A stretch of 64,000 nt of DNA. It comes from Kangiella profundi. GTDB taxonomy: Bacteria > Pseudomonadota > Gammaproteobacteria > Enterobacterales > Kangiellaceae. A program made the translations under genes and the position numbers. The stretch lies in contig NZ_CP025120.1 of assembly GCF_002838765.1 (NCBI RefSeq), positions 2,589,011-2,653,010 of the forward strand, written 5' to 3'. This document shows positions 7,985 through 17,349 of this stretch, piece after piece. The notes below the pieces were generated by a model that did not search any database, was not told the origin of the DNA, and saw only the letters and a program-made list of their open reading frames with translations. Position 1 is the first letter of the stretch; every line of letters begins with the position of its first letter.

Positions 7985-9233
7985 ATCGCAGTCTCATTAT
8001 GATGTTGTCATTATTGGCGCCGGACCAGCCGGTGCTCTGGCAGCCTCATTGTTGACGCAGGGCCAGCGCAAAGTTCTGGTCGTAGAAAAGCAACACTTTC
8101 CTCGGTTTTCAATCGGCGAAAGTCTGTTGCCGCAATCCATGGTTTACCTGCAACAGGCCAATCTCCTTGATGCTATTAAGCAGGCCGCTCCAAAACTGGG
8201 ATTTCAATTTAAAAATGGTGCGGCTTTTTTCGCCGATCAACATTATTGCTATTTTGATTTTGAACAGAAATTTAGCGAAGGCCCCTGCGATACATTTCAG
8301 GTTAAGCGCGCACAGTTCGATCATCTACTTGTACAGCTGGTGCAGGATCAGGGCGCTGAATTCCGCTTTGGCCACTCCGTAACCGAGGCCATGTTTAACG
8401 ATAAATGCCAGTTAACTGTTGAAAATGAGCAAGGAGAAGTTGAACAGATTTCAGCAGAGTTCGTTCTGGACGCAAGTGGTTTCGCCAAAGTTCTGCCTCG
8501 ACTGTTAAACTTAACCCAGCCAAGTGATTTTCCTGTTAGAAGTTCAATCTTTTGTCACATAAAAGACGGTATCAGTTGTCAGCAATATGATCGCAATAAA
8601 ATTCTGATAGAAACTCACCCTCTCCATAGGGACGTCTGGTACTGGCTGATTCCATTCTCGGATGGCACTGCCTCTTTGGGCTGTGTTGCCAAACCCGATT
8701 TTTTCGAAGCTCTTGGCCATAACCACGGCAATCATGAACAGGCGCTGGAAGCCTGCATTGAGCAGACAGTTCGTTTTAAGGAGCTACTTGAAGGCGCCGA
8801 AAAAGCTTCTCCTGTTCAGCACATTACTGGCTACTCCTCAAATGTTAAGCAACTGTATGGTGAGCGATTTGCTTTGCTTGGTAATGCCGGCGAGTTTCTC
8901 GATCCCATTTTTTCTTCAGGTGTAACTATAGCCTTCAAATCAGCCAAGTTGGCGGCTGATGCCCTGCTTAAGCAATTCAGTGGTCAAACCGTTTGCTGGG
9001 AGTCTGAATTTGCATTGCCCTTACAGCAAGGGGTAGATACTTTTAAGGCTTTTGTACAATCCTGGTATGACGGGCAGTTACAGGACATCATTCATTATGA
9101 GTCTGCTCCTGAAAACATCAGGGAAATGGTGTGTTCCATTCTGGCCGGCTATGCCTGGGATACGACAAACCCATTCGTTCAACAGACTGAGCGTCGACTT
9201 AATACCTTGGGACAACTATGCGCAGCTTCCTAA
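7977..9233 (+). CDS. FAD-dependent oxidoreductase with flavin-halogenase motifs
   Basis: 418 aa flavoprotein with an N-terminal Rossmann FAD site (VIIGAGPAGALAA, residues about 11-23) and the FSIGESLLPQS segment typical of the tryptophan-halogenase/geranylgeranyl-reductase superfamily. Two motifs used to define flavin-dependent halogenases are present: W221-Y-W223-L-I-P226 (WxWxIP) and F307-L-D-P-I-F-S-S-G315 (FxxPxxSxG). Lys79 in QFKNGA is a candidate for the catalytic lysine. In xanthomonadin-producing bacteria a halogenase brominates the aryl end, so the same role is plausible here. The alternative is a desaturase, reductase or hydroxylase of the same fold. The gene overlaps both neighbours (8 and 16 bases), so it belongs to the pigment operon. 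Confidence 0.8.
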   Translation: MDKSQSHYDVVIIGAGPAGALAASLLTQGQRKVLVVEKQHFPRFSIGESLLPQSMVYLQQANLLDAIKQAAPKLGFQFKNGAAFFADQHYCYFDFEQKFSEGPCDTFQVKRAQFDHLLVQLVQDQGAEFRFGHSVTEAMFNDKCQLTVENEQGEVEQISAEFVLDASGFAKVLPRLLNLTQPSDFPVRSSIFCHIKDGISCQQYDRNKILIETHPLHRDVWYWLIPFSDGTASLGCVAKPDFFEALGHNHGNHEQALEACIEQTVRFKELLEGAEKASPVQHITGYSSNVKQLYGERFALLGNAGEFLDPIFSSGVTIAFKSAKLAADALLKQFSGQTVCWESEFALPLQQGVDTFKAFVQSWYDGQLQDIIHYESAPENIREMVCSILAGYAWDTTNPFVQQTERRLNTLGQLCAAS

Positions 9234-9802
9234 TCCTTTTTCTAAGTATCCTGTTCTGGGGCTGTAGCTCCACCTATGTTAGCGATCGGCAAACCGTATC
9301 AATTGCTCAAGACGTCGACTTTCAATTAATCACGGAGCACCCTTTTACTAACGACTTTCATCTGTTACAAAGTGCTCAGGTTAATTATAACAATGAGTTA
9401 CATGATCTTCTGTTTCAAACCGAAGTCAGTGAGAAGCAACTGGTTATGGTCGGATTAAGCGCCACTGGCACCCGTCTTTTCTCCATCCAAATGTCTGCAG
9501 GCCAGATTACCGCTTCTGGACTGCCTGCTGATGATGGATTAAAACCGGAGCATTTGCTGGCCGATATGCAGCTAAGTCTGTGGCCTGCTTCATCTATTAA
9601 CCATGCTCTTTCTGGTGCAGAATTGGTGCAACCTGATGCCACACAAAGGCTGATTATGCGTGATCAAAAGGAAATTATTAGGATTAAATATTCTCACCCG
9701 GAGTTCTACAAAGGCCAAATTCATTTTCAGCATTTAGAGCGTGGCTATAGTTTACTAATTGAACCCTTATCCATTGAAGAGACGCTACATGAGCCAGAAT
9801 AA
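9218..9802 (+). CDS. DUF3261 lipoprotein of aryl-polyene cluster
   Basis: 194 aa. A short hydrophobic signal ends in LFWGC at Cys16, an acceptable though slightly unusual lipobox, so it is a probable outer-membrane lipoprotein. The body (residues about 30-190) has repeated beta-strand-like segments and the phrase IKYSHPEFYKGQIHF near the end. It matches in length and position the DUF3261 lipoprotein (ApeN) of aryl-polyene clusters, likely the outer-membrane receiver for the LolA-like carrier. It overlaps the FAD enzyme by 16 bases and the next ketosynthase by 14. The function is inferred from context. Confidence 0.75.
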   Translation: MRSFLILFLSILFWGCSSTYVSDRQTVSIAQDVDFQLITEHPFTNDFHLLQSAQVNYNNELHDLLFQTEVSEKQLVMVGLSATGTRLFSIQMSAGQITASGLPADDGLKPEHLLADMQLSLWPASSINHALSGAELVQPDATQRLIMRDQKEIIRIKYSHPEFYKGQIHFQHLERGYSLLIEPLSIEETLHEPE

Positions 9803-10982
9803 GCAGATGGTTTATCTTAATCACATGGCATGTATCAATGCTCTGGGCGCTGATCATCAGTCAGTCTTTTCTAAATTGATCCAAGCAGATACATCAGGCA
9901 TGCAGTCTTATCGTTCACCGGCCACTGACCGCATTTTCCTGGTAGGGCAGGTAGCGCTTGAGTTACCAAGAATGCCGGAACCTTATTTGAAGCATAATAC
10001 CCGCAATAATCAACTGGTTCTTCATTGCCTGCAACAACTTTCCACTCAGCTGAAAGCAATACTTGGTAAATATCCTCGCCATCGCATTGGCGTAATTATT
10101 GGAACCAGCACTTCAGGCATCGCAGAAGGGGAGCAAGCCCTGCACAGTTACTCTCAGTCTGGCCATTTTCCGGTTGAATTTGATTATTCTCAAATAGAAA
10201 TGGCTTCGCCAGCGGCTTTTATAAAAGACTATCTTCAATTACAAGGGCCTGCATATTGTGTATCCACTGCCTGTTCATCCAGTGGTAAGGTTTTTGCTTC
10301 GGCACGCAGCCTAATCGAAAACGATCTTTGCGATGCAGTGATTGTCGGAGGTTCAGATTCTTTATGTGATATGACCCTTAATGGTTTTGACTCGTTGGAA
10401 GCCATATCTTCCGAGTTATGCCTGCCCTTTAGTGCTAATAGAAAGGGAATCAACATCGGAGAAGGTGCAGCGCTTTTCATCATGTCTCGCCAGAAGTCGC
10501 AGGTTGCCTTGTTAGGCGTCGGCGAGTCCTCTGATGCTCACCACATTTCAGCCCCCCATCCCGAAGGTGCTGGTGCAGTATCTTCGATGCAAATGGCACT
10601 ATCAGATGCCGGGATTAGCTCTAATGATGTTGACTATCTCAATCTTCATGGTACAGGCACAGAACTTAACGATTTAATGGAAGGAAAAGCCGTACATCAG
10701 GTACTTCCCTCAACCACGATAGTCAGTTCAACCAAGCCTCTTACAGGTCATACACTGGGCGCAGCTGGTGCCACAGAGCTTGCCTTCTGCTGGTTGGCCC
10801 TGAATCAGCAGGGACCAAAGTACTCATTACCTAAACATGCATATGATGGTCACTATGATCAGGAAATTCCGCCTTTGACACTGGCAAGCTCTGAAACACA
10901 TTGCAGTGACTTGTCCATTGCTATGAGTAACTCTTTCGCCTTTGGCGGCAACAACGTCAGTGTTATAATCGGCCGCTCATGA
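9789..10982 (+). CDS. Beta-ketoacyl-ACP synthase (ApeO-like)
   Basis: 397 aa thiolase-fold ketosynthase that condenses malonyl-ACP with the growing aryl-polyene chain. Full catalytic triad: Cys162 in VSTACSSSG, His287 in LHGTGTELND, His321 in LTGHTLGAAG. The C-terminal FAFGGNN motif is intact. I placed the start at ATG 9789, which overlaps the lipoprotein stop by 14 bases; a TTG at 9759 would add ten non-conserved residues. In E. coli, ApeO pairs with a chain-length-factor-like partner, which would have to lie outside this window. Two further condensation-cycle genes and a second ketosynthase follow directly. Confidence 0.87.
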   Translation: MSQNKQMVYLNHMACINALGADHQSVFSKLIQADTSGMQSYRSPATDRIFLVGQVALELPRMPEPYLKHNTRNNQLVLHCLQQLSTQLKAILGKYPRHRIGVIIGTSTSGIAEGEQALHSYSQSGHFPVEFDYSQIEMASPAAFIKDYLQLQGPAYCVSTACSSSGKVFASARSLIENDLCDAVIVGGSDSLCDMTLNGFDSLEAISSELCLPFSANRKGINIGEGAALFIMSRQKSQVALLGVGESSDAHHISAPHPEGAGAVSSMQMALSDAGISSNDVDYLNLHGTGTELNDLMEGKAVHQVLPSTTIVSSTKPLTGHTLGAAGATELAFCWLALNQQGPKYSLPKHAYDGHYDQEIPPLTLASSETHCSDLSIAMSNSFAFGGNNVSVIIGRS

Positions 10983-10991
10983 GGATCTAAT

Positions 10992-11468
10992 ATGCAATCG
11001 ATAGAAGCACAAAAACCCATTATCTTATCTAAACCTGTGTCTGAGTTTGTTCCTCATTCTGCACCTATGGTTTTAATTGATAGGGTAGTCGATTTCGATC
11101 AGTCCTCACTGGTTGCTGAGTTTTCGGTTTCACCTGACAGTCGTTTTTATCAAACGGATATTGCAGGCATAGAAAGCTGGGTAGGTGTCGAGTATATGGC
11201 TCAGGCCATAGCAGCTTTGGCCGGCATTAGAGCATTTCTGGTCAATCAGCCGGTCAATCTTGGCTTTTTATTAGGTACCCGAAAACTCGAGCTTTTCCAG
11301 AAACAGTTTAATAACAACCAAACTTACACTGTTCAAATCAAAGAGTTGTATATGGATGATTCCGGCTTAGGTTCCTTTGATTGTTCTATCATGCATAATG
11401 ATCACTATGTTTGCTCAGCCAAACTCAATGTTTTTGAAACCAGCGACCAGAATAAACTGCTAAATTAA
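10992..11468 (+). CDS. Hotdog dehydratase (ApeP-like)
   Basis: 158 aa hotdog protein, second dehydratase of the cluster. FVPHSAPMVLIDRVVDFD near the N-terminus and GVEYMAQAIAALAGIRA in the middle are the typical ApeP/FabA-like features: the PHSAPM segment holds the active-site His and the EYMAQ helix the acidic partner. In E. coli the ApeI and ApeP subunits form one dehydratase; both genes are present here, about 10 kb apart in the same operon. Clear ribosome site GAGG before ATG 10992, 9 bases after the preceding stop. Confidence 0.82.
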   Translation: MQSIEAQKPIILSKPVSEFVPHSAPMVLIDRVVDFDQSSLVAEFSVSPDSRFYQTDIAGIESWVGVEYMAQAIAALAGIRAFLVNQPVNLGFLLGTRKLELFQKQFNNNQTYTVQIKELYMDDSGLGSFDCSIMHNDHYVCSAKLNVFETSDQNKLLN

Positions 11469-11481
11469 GAGATATTTTCCT

Positions 11482-12207
11482 ATGAGTCGAAGAGTATTAG
11501 TCACAGGTTCAAGCCGAGGAATTGGCAAAAGTATCGCCCTGCAACTAGCTAAAAGTGGGTTTGCGGTAACTGTGCATTGCCGTTCTGGTATACAGCAGGC
11601 AAACCAAACCATTGAAGAGATTCAACAGGCAGGTGGTAAAGCACAGTTACTTCAATTTGATATTGCTGATCGTCAGCAAACCCAGCAAGCTTTGGAATCA
11701 GATATTGAACAAAATGGTGCCTATTATGGTGTGGTCTGTAATGCAGGGATCACTCGTGACAATGCCTTTCCGGCTCTTTCTGACTCTGACTGGGACGATG
11801 TTATACATACCAACTTAGATGGCTTCTACAATGTAGTAAAACCGCTTGTGATGCCAATGGTTCGTGAAAAACAGGGCGGTAGAATTGTTGTTATGTCATC
11901 GGTTTCTGGGGTGCTTGGTAACCGTGGCCAAGTCAACTACAGTGCCTCCAAGGCTGGACTAATTGGTGCTACTAAAGCTCTTGCCGTGGAGCTGGCAAGA
12001 CGAAAAATTACCGTTAACTGTGTTGCGCCCGGGCTTATCGAAACCGATATGGTTGATGATGAACTGGCAAGCGAAGCCATGAAAATGATCCCGGCCCGAC
12101 GCATGGGCAAACCAGAAGAAATTGCCGGACTGGTGTCCTACCTCTTTTCTGATACCGCAGGCTACCTTACCCGACAGGTCATATCCGTAAATGGGGGTAT
12201 GGCCTGA
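11482..12207 (+). CDS. FabG-like 3-ketoacyl-ACP reductase (ApeQ-like)
   Basis: 241 aa short-chain dehydrogenase. Cofactor loop TGSSRGIG (residues 8-15), NAG at 87-89, and catalytic Ser140, Tyr153 and Lys157 (NYSASK) are all present. It would reduce the 3-keto group after each condensation so that the dehydratases can act. The Arg in the first loop suits NADPH. The stop and the next start share one base (TGATG), so it is coupled to the downstream ketosynthase. FabG-like in every motif; assignment to aryl-polyene rather than general fatty acid synthesis comes from the operon. Confidence 0.88.
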   Translation: MSRRVLVTGSSRGIGKSIALQLAKSGFAVTVHCRSGIQQANQTIEEIQQAGGKAQLLQFDIADRQQTQQALESDIEQNGAYYGVVCNAGITRDNAFPALSDSDWDDVIHTNLDGFYNVVKPLVMPMVREKQGGRIVVMSSVSGVLGNRGQVNYSASKAGLIGATKALAVELARRKITVNCVAPGLIETDMVDDELASEAMKMIPARRMGKPEEIAGLVSYLFSDTAGYLTRQVISVNGGMA

Positions 12208-13424
12208 TGTCACGTGTTGTAATCACCGGCATGTCCGGTATCACTGCTTTTGGTGAGCAGTGGAGTTCCATACATAGTAAGCTGGCCCAAGGAAAAAATG
12301 CGGTTAAAGTCATGCCACAATGGGAGACCTGTGAAGGTCTACGCACCAGCCTGGCAGCACCTGTCGATTACACCTTTCCTAAGTTGCCACGCAAGCGAAT
12401 CCGCAGCATGGGCCGCGTTTCTTTGTTGGCCACCTGCGCGACTCAACAGGCTCTTGCTCAGGCTGGCCTGCTTGATAGCGACTCTTTGACAAATGGCGAT
12501 ACCGGAATTGCTTACGGTTCTTCTTCTGGCAGTACTCGCACCATCCCGGTGTTTGGTGATTTGATCAAAGGTGGCCCCATGACAGGCTTCACCTCCACGT
12601 CCTACGTTGAAATGATGAGCCACACCGCACCCGTCAATATGGGTGTGTTTTTTGGTTGCAAAGGTCGCATCATTCCAACCAGCAGCGCCTGCACCTCAGG
12701 CAGCCAGGGCATTGGCTATGCCTACGAAGCAATTAAATTTGGTCGTCAAAAAATTATGATTGCTGGCGGTGCGGAAGAGTTGTGCATTACTCAAGGCGCC
12801 GTATTTGATTCCTTATTCGCAACCTCTATTGATAACCAACATCCCGAGCTAACACCTCGACCCTTTGATAAAAATAGAGATGGTCTTGTGATTGGAGAGG
12901 GAGCTGGCACCTTGATTCTTGAGGATTACGACCACGCTGTGGCGCGCGGTGCTAAGATTCTTGCGGAAATAGTCGGTTTTGGCTGTAATTCCGATGGCGC
13001 TCATGTCACCCAACCTCAGCAAGAAACCATGTCTCAGGCGATGCAACTTGCTTTACAGGACGCAGGTTTAACTGCCGATGCCATTGGTTATGTCAGTGCG
13101 CATGGCACAGCAACCGACAGAGGAGATGTAGCAGAGTCTCACGCGACACGCGCCGTTTTCAATCGCTCAGTTCCTATCAGTTCATTGAAAAGCTATTTTG
13201 GCCACACCCTTGGAGCTTGCGGTGCCATTGAAGCCTGGTTATCCATCGAGATGATGCGCAATAACTGGTACGCACCAACGGTTAATCTCTCTGAAATTGA
13301 CCCTGAATGCGCCGAGCTTGATTACATAACTGAGCTGGACAGGAGCATGGATAACGAATTTATTATGAGCAATAACTTTGCCTTTGGTGGGATCAATACC
13401 TCGCTGATATTCAAAAGAGTGTAA
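12207..13424 (+). CDS. Beta-ketoacyl-ACP synthase (ApeR-like, FabF family)
   Basis: 405 aa FabF-type ketosynthase, last gene of the pigment operon. Active residues are Cys162 (SSACTSGSQ), His299 (SAHGTATDRGD) and His333 (FGHTLGACG); the C-terminal NNFAFGGIN is intact. It corresponds to ApeR, a second stand-alone ketosynthase of aryl-polyene clusters that may start or extend the chain. The ATG overlaps the reductase stop by one base. The operon ends here: only 23 bases separate it from the convergent fre gene. Confidence 0.87.
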   Translation: MSRVVITGMSGITAFGEQWSSIHSKLAQGKNAVKVMPQWETCEGLRTSLAAPVDYTFPKLPRKRIRSMGRVSLLATCATQQALAQAGLLDSDSLTNGDTGIAYGSSSGSTRTIPVFGDLIKGGPMTGFTSTSYVEMMSHTAPVNMGVFFGCKGRIIPTSSACTSGSQGIGYAYEAIKFGRQKIMIAGGAEELCITQGAVFDSLFATSIDNQHPELTPRPFDKNRDGLVIGEGAGTLILEDYDHAVARGAKILAEIVGFGCNSDGAHVTQPQQETMSQAMQLALQDAGLTADAIGYVSAHGTATDRGDVAESHATRAVFNRSVPISSLKSYFGHTLGACGAIEAWLSIEMMRNNWYAPTVNLSEIDPECAELDYITELDRSMDNEFIMSNNFAFGGINTSLIFKRV

Positions 13425-13443
13425 AAGGATCCAGTATAGAAAA

Positions 13444-13463
13444 GGGTCTAGTCAAGTAGACCC
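13444..13463 (-). terminator. Rho-independent terminator of fre, overlapping its stop codon
   Basis: Perfect 7-bp stem GGGTCTA/TAGACCC with a 6-base loop. Read on the minus strand it is followed by TTTTCTAT. The stop codon of fre (13448-13450) lies inside the stem. On the plus strand a poorer T-rich tail (ATTTCTCGTTT) follows, so it may also stop the pigment operon transcript. Confidence 0.65.
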
Positions 13464-14197
13464 ATTTCTCGTTTGATATTCAGAATATCCGAATGAATCG
13501 AATCTTTTTCAACATTTCGATCGAGCAAATCCTGATACACGGACATCACCATAGGCTCGGAACCACCCACATAAATATCCATATCGGTTAAATCATTATG
13601 GTCCAGCATGAAGGCATGATGGACAAATCCTTTGCGGCCCTGCCATTGTTCATCCAGGCCGGAGAGTACTGGAATAAAGTTGAAGTGATCAAATTCATCA
13701 GCCCAGGCTTGAGGCTCTTCTAATAGATAGAGATCCGCAGAAGTTTGCGCGCCCCAATACAAAGTCAGTTCACGCTTATCACCATTTTTCAAAGCTGTCT
13801 TAATAATGGAATGAAACGGGGCAAAGCCGGTTCCGCCGGCAATGAATATCGCAGGTCTTTCTGAGTCCGTTAGGACGCACTCGCCATAAGGCATTTGCAC
13901 TCTGACCCTATTGCGATGCTTCAGCTGACTAACAATTTTATCGGCAGCATCATGACCAGGCAGGCGTCGAATGTGTAGCTCCAGAACATCCTGCAAGGGT
14001 GAACTGGCTATTGAGAAAGGACACAAGGAACCATCGTCCAGCTCGAGCATTAAGTACTGGCCGGCAGTGTAGGAGGGAAGAGAGCCCTCGGTTGGCGTCA
14101 ATTGTACCCAGTAGACATCGCGGCCAATTCGGCGCACCAGTGTAACTTCACAATCAACAAAAATGGCTTCTAAATTTTCGCTATTCTGTTCTGACAT
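13448..14197 (-). CDS. fre: NAD(P)H-flavin reductase
   Basis: 249 aa ferredoxin-reductase-like flavin reductase. The N-terminal flavin-binding barrel has YTAGQYLML and CPFSIASSP (the RxFS-like motif); the NAD(P) domain has IAGGTGFAPFHSI and the C-terminal GGSEPM. E. coli Fre reduces free flavins and sits next to ubiD. Here ubiD is also immediately upstream (11-base gap, same strand), where reduced FMN could serve prenyl-FMN formation for UbiD. Slightly longer than E. coli Fre (233 aa) through an N-terminal extension. Some relatives with this fold are reductase components of oxygenases, but no 2Fe-2S cysteines are seen. Confidence 0.85.
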   Translation of the reverse strand: MSEQNSENLEAIFVDCEVTLVRRIGRDVYWVQLTPTEGSLPSYTAGQYLMLELDDGSLCPFSIASSPLQDVLELHIRRLPGHDAADKIVSQLKHRNRVRVQMPYGECVLTDSERPAIFIAGGTGFAPFHSIIKTALKNGDKRELTLYWGAQTSADLYLLEEPQAWADEFDHFNFIPVLSGLDEQWQGRKGFVHHAFMLDHNDLTDMDIYVGGSEPMVMSVYQDLLDRNVEKDSIHSDILNIKREMGLLD

Positions 14198-14208
14198 ATT
14201 CTTTCCAG

Positions 14209-15696
14209 TTATGGGTTTTCGTTGTCGTCAATATCCAGACCCAATTCATCCCAAAGGGCATCTACTCTATCTTTAACTGCCTGGTCCATGACAATCGGTT
14301 TACCCCACTCACGGTCGGTTTCGCCGGGCATCTTGTTAGTAGCATCAATCCCCATTTTTGAGCCTAATCCTGATACTGGCGAGGCGAAATCCAGATAGTC
14401 AATCGGCGTGTTATCGATCATGGTGCAATCACGCGTGGGATCAACCCGCGTGGTAATCGCCCAGATCACATCTTTCCAGTCACGAGTATTCACATCATCA
14501 TCCACCACAATCACAAACTTGGTGTACATGAATTGTCTCAGGAATGACCAGACGCCCATCATGATTCGTTTAGCGTGACCTGGGTATTGCTTCTTCATCG
14601 ACACTATGGCCAGACGGTAGGAGCAGCCCTCGGGCGGCAAATAGAAATCGATAATTTCTGGAAACTGTTTCTGTAGAATCGGCACGAAGACTTCGTTTAA
14701 AGCTTCGCCTAGAATGGCGGGTTCATCCGGTGGCCGGCCTGTATAAGTCGAATGGTAGATAGGATCTTCGCGCATGGTAATCCGCTCAACCGTAAACACC
14801 GGGAAGCTATCTACTTCATTGTAATAACCGGTGTGGTCGCCATAAGGTCCTTCATCAGCCATTTCTTCAGGATCAATATAACCTTCCAGCACAAACTCCG
14901 CACTGGCCGGAACCTGCAAATCATTACCCAACGATTTGACCACTTCGGTTTTTTCGCCTCGCAATAGGCCAGCAAAACCGTATTCGCTTAAAGTATCCGG
15001 AACCGGCGTCACAGCGCCGAGAATTGTAGCGGGGTCGGCACCAAAGGCTACCGAAACAGGGAAGGACTGACCAGGATTCTGCTGGCACCACTCACGAAAA
15101 TCCAGGGCTCCGCCACGATGCGCCAACCAACGCATGATCAACTTATTCTTGGCAATCACCTGCTGACGATAAATGCCTAGATTCTGACGCTTCTTGTGTG
15201 GACCTTTAGTAATGGTCAAACCCCAGGTCATCAAAGGTGCGGCATCTTCCGGCCAGCAAGTCTGAACTGGAATTTTACTCAGATCTACATCATCACCCTC
15301 CAGCACCACCTTCTGGCACGGTGCTTTCTTAACCACCTTAGGTGCCATATTGAAGACCTGCTTAAACACCGGCAGCTGCTGCCAGGCATCCTTAAAACCT
15401 TCAGGCGGCTTTGGCTCCTTTAAAAAAGCCAACAACTCGCCCAACTCACGCAAGCCTGTTAAGTCTTCCTTACCCATTGCAAGAGCTACACGTCGCGTTG
15501 TTCCAAACAAGTTACCCAGCACCGGAATCGAATGACCTTTGACATTCTCAAACAGAATCGCCGGACCACCTGCCCGCAAGGTACGGTCACAGATTTCAGT
15601 CATCTCAAGATAAGGATCAACTTCCATAGAAACACGCTTAAGCTCGCCCATTGACTCCAGCTTAGCGATAAAATCACGCAGATCTTTGTATTGCAT
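14209..15696 (-). CDS. ubiD: 3-polyprenyl-4-hydroxybenzoate decarboxylase UbiD
   Basis: 495 aa, same length as E. coli UbiD (about 497). It decarboxylates 3-octaprenyl-4-hydroxybenzoate in ubiquinone synthesis using prenylated FMN. Recognisable segments include [17 protein letters not shown] at the N-terminus, [10 protein letters not shown] in the middle, and [20 protein letters not shown] with the Glu used in catalysis. The flavin prenylase ubiX is not in the window. The start is ATG 15696. It appears to form a two-gene operon with fre and has its own upstream region after a terminator at 15734-15772. Confidence 0.95.
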   Translation of the reverse strand: MQYKDLRDFIAKLESMGELKRVSMEVDPYLEMTEICDRTLRAGGPAILFENVKGHSIPVLGNLFGTTRRVALAMGKEDLTGLRELGELLAFLKEPKPPEGFKDAWQQLPVFKQVFNMAPKVVKKAPCQKVVLEGDDVDLSKIPVQTCWPEDAAPLMTWGLTITKGPHKKRQNLGIYRQQVIAKNKLIMRWLAHRGGALDFREWCQQNPGQSFPVSVAFGADPATILGAVTPVPDTLSEYGFAGLLRGEKTEVVKSLGNDLQVPASAEFVLEGYIDPEEMADEGPYGDHTGYYNEVDSFPVFTVERITMREDPIYHSTYTGRPPDEPAILGEALNEVFVPILQKQFPEIIDFYLPPEGCSYRLAIVSMKKQYPGHAKRIMMGVWSFLRQFMYTKFVIVVDDDVNTRDWKDVIWAITTRVDPTRDCTMIDNTPIDYLDFASPVSGLGSKMGIDATNKMPGETDREWGKPIVMDQAVKDRVDALWDELGLDIDDNENP

Positions 15697-15733
15697 AGAT
15701 TTTCACAGGTGTTTTAGATGCGGATATATTAAC

Positions 15734-15772
15734 GAAAAAACGGCAGAAATGATATGTAACCCTTCTGCCGTT
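15734..15772 (-). terminator. Rho-independent terminator downstream of S41-like gene
   Basis: Ten-bp perfect stem AACGGCAGAA/TTCTGCCGTT with a 14-base loop, followed on the minus strand by TTTTTTCG. It lies 26 bases after the stop of the S41-like gene and before ubiD, separating the two transcripts. Confidence 0.75.
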
Positions 15773-15798
15773 AGGCTCTGTCTTGGACATGAATTAAG

Positions 15799-17349
15799 TT
15801 AATCTATTAATTCTTTTAAAACAGCTTCGGAATAATTGGATTGATTTTCAAGAGTGTATGGATTTATCTTCATCTCTACGGGCTCTATATTTCTAAGCTT
15901 TCCGTCACTGGTTACTGACTTTGAATACGGCATTGTAATTACCGCCAATAATAACTCGCCATCTTGAGCCTCAATTTTAGTCATTTCACCGACCGCTTTA
16001 CTCTTTATCTCTCCACTTTGATCGCGATATAGATATAATTTGATTCGAGCATAAGTTGCATCTTGTGCTGGTGGTATCCCATAAACTTTCGCCTTTGCAT
16101 AATCTTTCATGCGCCATACAAAATCATCGCATGAGGATACACACATCCAATCAGTGATAATGGAAATTTTGTCTGCTTTAAAATGATCCTTTCTGGGTTC
16201 AATCCACTTTAAGGAACAGTCTTCGGCTCCTTGACAAAAATCTGCTCGAACAGGGAAGTATTCACCTTTGTGACTTTTAACTTTCTGATACCAGGTCTCA
16301 CCCTTAGGGTTCATGTAGAACAATTCATTTCTTATATCTGGATTGGTAATTTCTACAGTATTTTTGTATGCCACAGGTAGATCTTTAAAAGGCTTAGGCA
16401 TAAAAGCCGCCAGCCAGGGGCTATTTTCCATACCACCTATGTTATGCGTCATATCAAAAATCAGGTGCTCAGGTTTTAACTGATGTAATGATTTTAATAA
16501 TCCAGCAATATCCGAGCAGTATGAACTTGTTACCCCTTCTGAATCACAATAGATACTTGGCTCTTGATGATCAGGATAAATGAAATGCCTTAATCGAATT
16601 ACAGCTTCCTTTCCATTTGAATAAAGGCAAGCATTAACACCTTCAAAAACAGTATCAAAACCTGCGTATCCCTCATGTTTGTTACAATAATCCTCGGCCA
16701 TAAAGTCTGGATCTGGAGCAGGTTTTCCATTGTAGTCCAAGGGGTGTTCTATCCGTTCACCTTTTTGATTAATCAGTGTTAAATCTGTTGCCGGTTTACC
16801 ATTAACTTTGATTCCTCCAGAATTAAAAAACTCCGTATAACTTGCTACACATCCAGCAGTATTATTATGGCGACACTGATAATTATTAAAGTATTCAAAC
16901 GACTTGCTAATAGGCTCCCCGTTAACAGCAAAAATTTGGTAGCCATTACTTTTAAGAAAGAATTTTAAATCTGGATACTCAAACTGCACCTCATCATTAA
17001 GCCAGCCCACACTTTGGCTTGGTGATTCAACAGCCAGGAATTCCGCACGCGTATGTAAATTGACCAGGCCCTGTGCGAATGAATCATAAGCAATCGCTAA
17101 CTCTTGCCAATTTTTAGCACTTTGAAAATGAGGCTGATAGTAGGCTACAAACTGATTCCATTTAACACTTTTTGAATAATTACGTGTTTCAATGATTTCC
17201 GCATCGAGCCTTTCAATTTCTGATATTAGGAGTGAATAAAATTCATTTTTTTGTTTTTCTGTTAGAAAGTCAGACTGATCCTTTCCTTTTTCATTTGCAG
17301 ACCCAATTTGTGCAACAAGAAGCAATAATGCCGCTATAAATACCTTCAC
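15799..17349 (-). CDS. Secreted S41-family peptidase-like protein, cysteine-rich
   Basis: 516 aa with a clear signal peptide (residues about 1-18, cleavage near GSANEK). The C-terminal half has two hallmarks of the S41 (C-terminal processing/tricorn-core) fold: LIFDMTHNIGG, matching the usual D-x-R-x-N-x-GG strand, and ISIITDWMCVSSCDDFVW, matching the segment with the nucleophile serine. The middle (about residues 120-190) may hold a degenerate PDZ-like domain (YQIFAVNGEPI). Ten cysteines are spaced in pairs in the mature protein, suggesting periplasmic disulfides. Whether it is still a peptidase is unclear because the usual Lys was not located. The codons look more AT-rich than in the neighbouring ubiD and rho. 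Bounded by its own terminator. Confidence 0.65.
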   Translation of the reverse strand: MKVFIAALLLLVAQIGSANEKGKDQSDFLTEKQKNEFYSLLISEIERLDAEIIETRNYSKSVKWNQFVAYYQPHFQSAKNWQELAIAYDSFAQGLVNLHTRAEFLAVESPSQSVGWLNDEVQFEYPDLKFFLKSNGYQIFAVNGEPISKSFEYFNNYQCRHNNTAGCVASYTEFFNSGGIKVNGKPATDLTLINQKGERIEHPLDYNGKPAPDPDFMAEDYCNKHEGYAGFDTVFEGVNACLYSNGKEAVIRLRHFIYPDHQEPSIYCDSEGVTSSYCSDIAGLLKSLHQLKPEHLIFDMTHNIGGMENSPWLAAFMPKPFKDLPVAYKNTVEITNPDIRNELFYMNPKGETWYQKVKSHKGEYFPVRADFCQGAEDCSLKWIEPRKDHFKADKISIITDWMCVSSCDDFVWRMKDYAKAKVYGIPPAQDATYARIKLYLYRDQSGEIKSKAVGEMTKIEAQDGELLLAVITMPYSKSVTSDGKLRNIEPVEMKINPYTLENQSNYSEAVLKELID

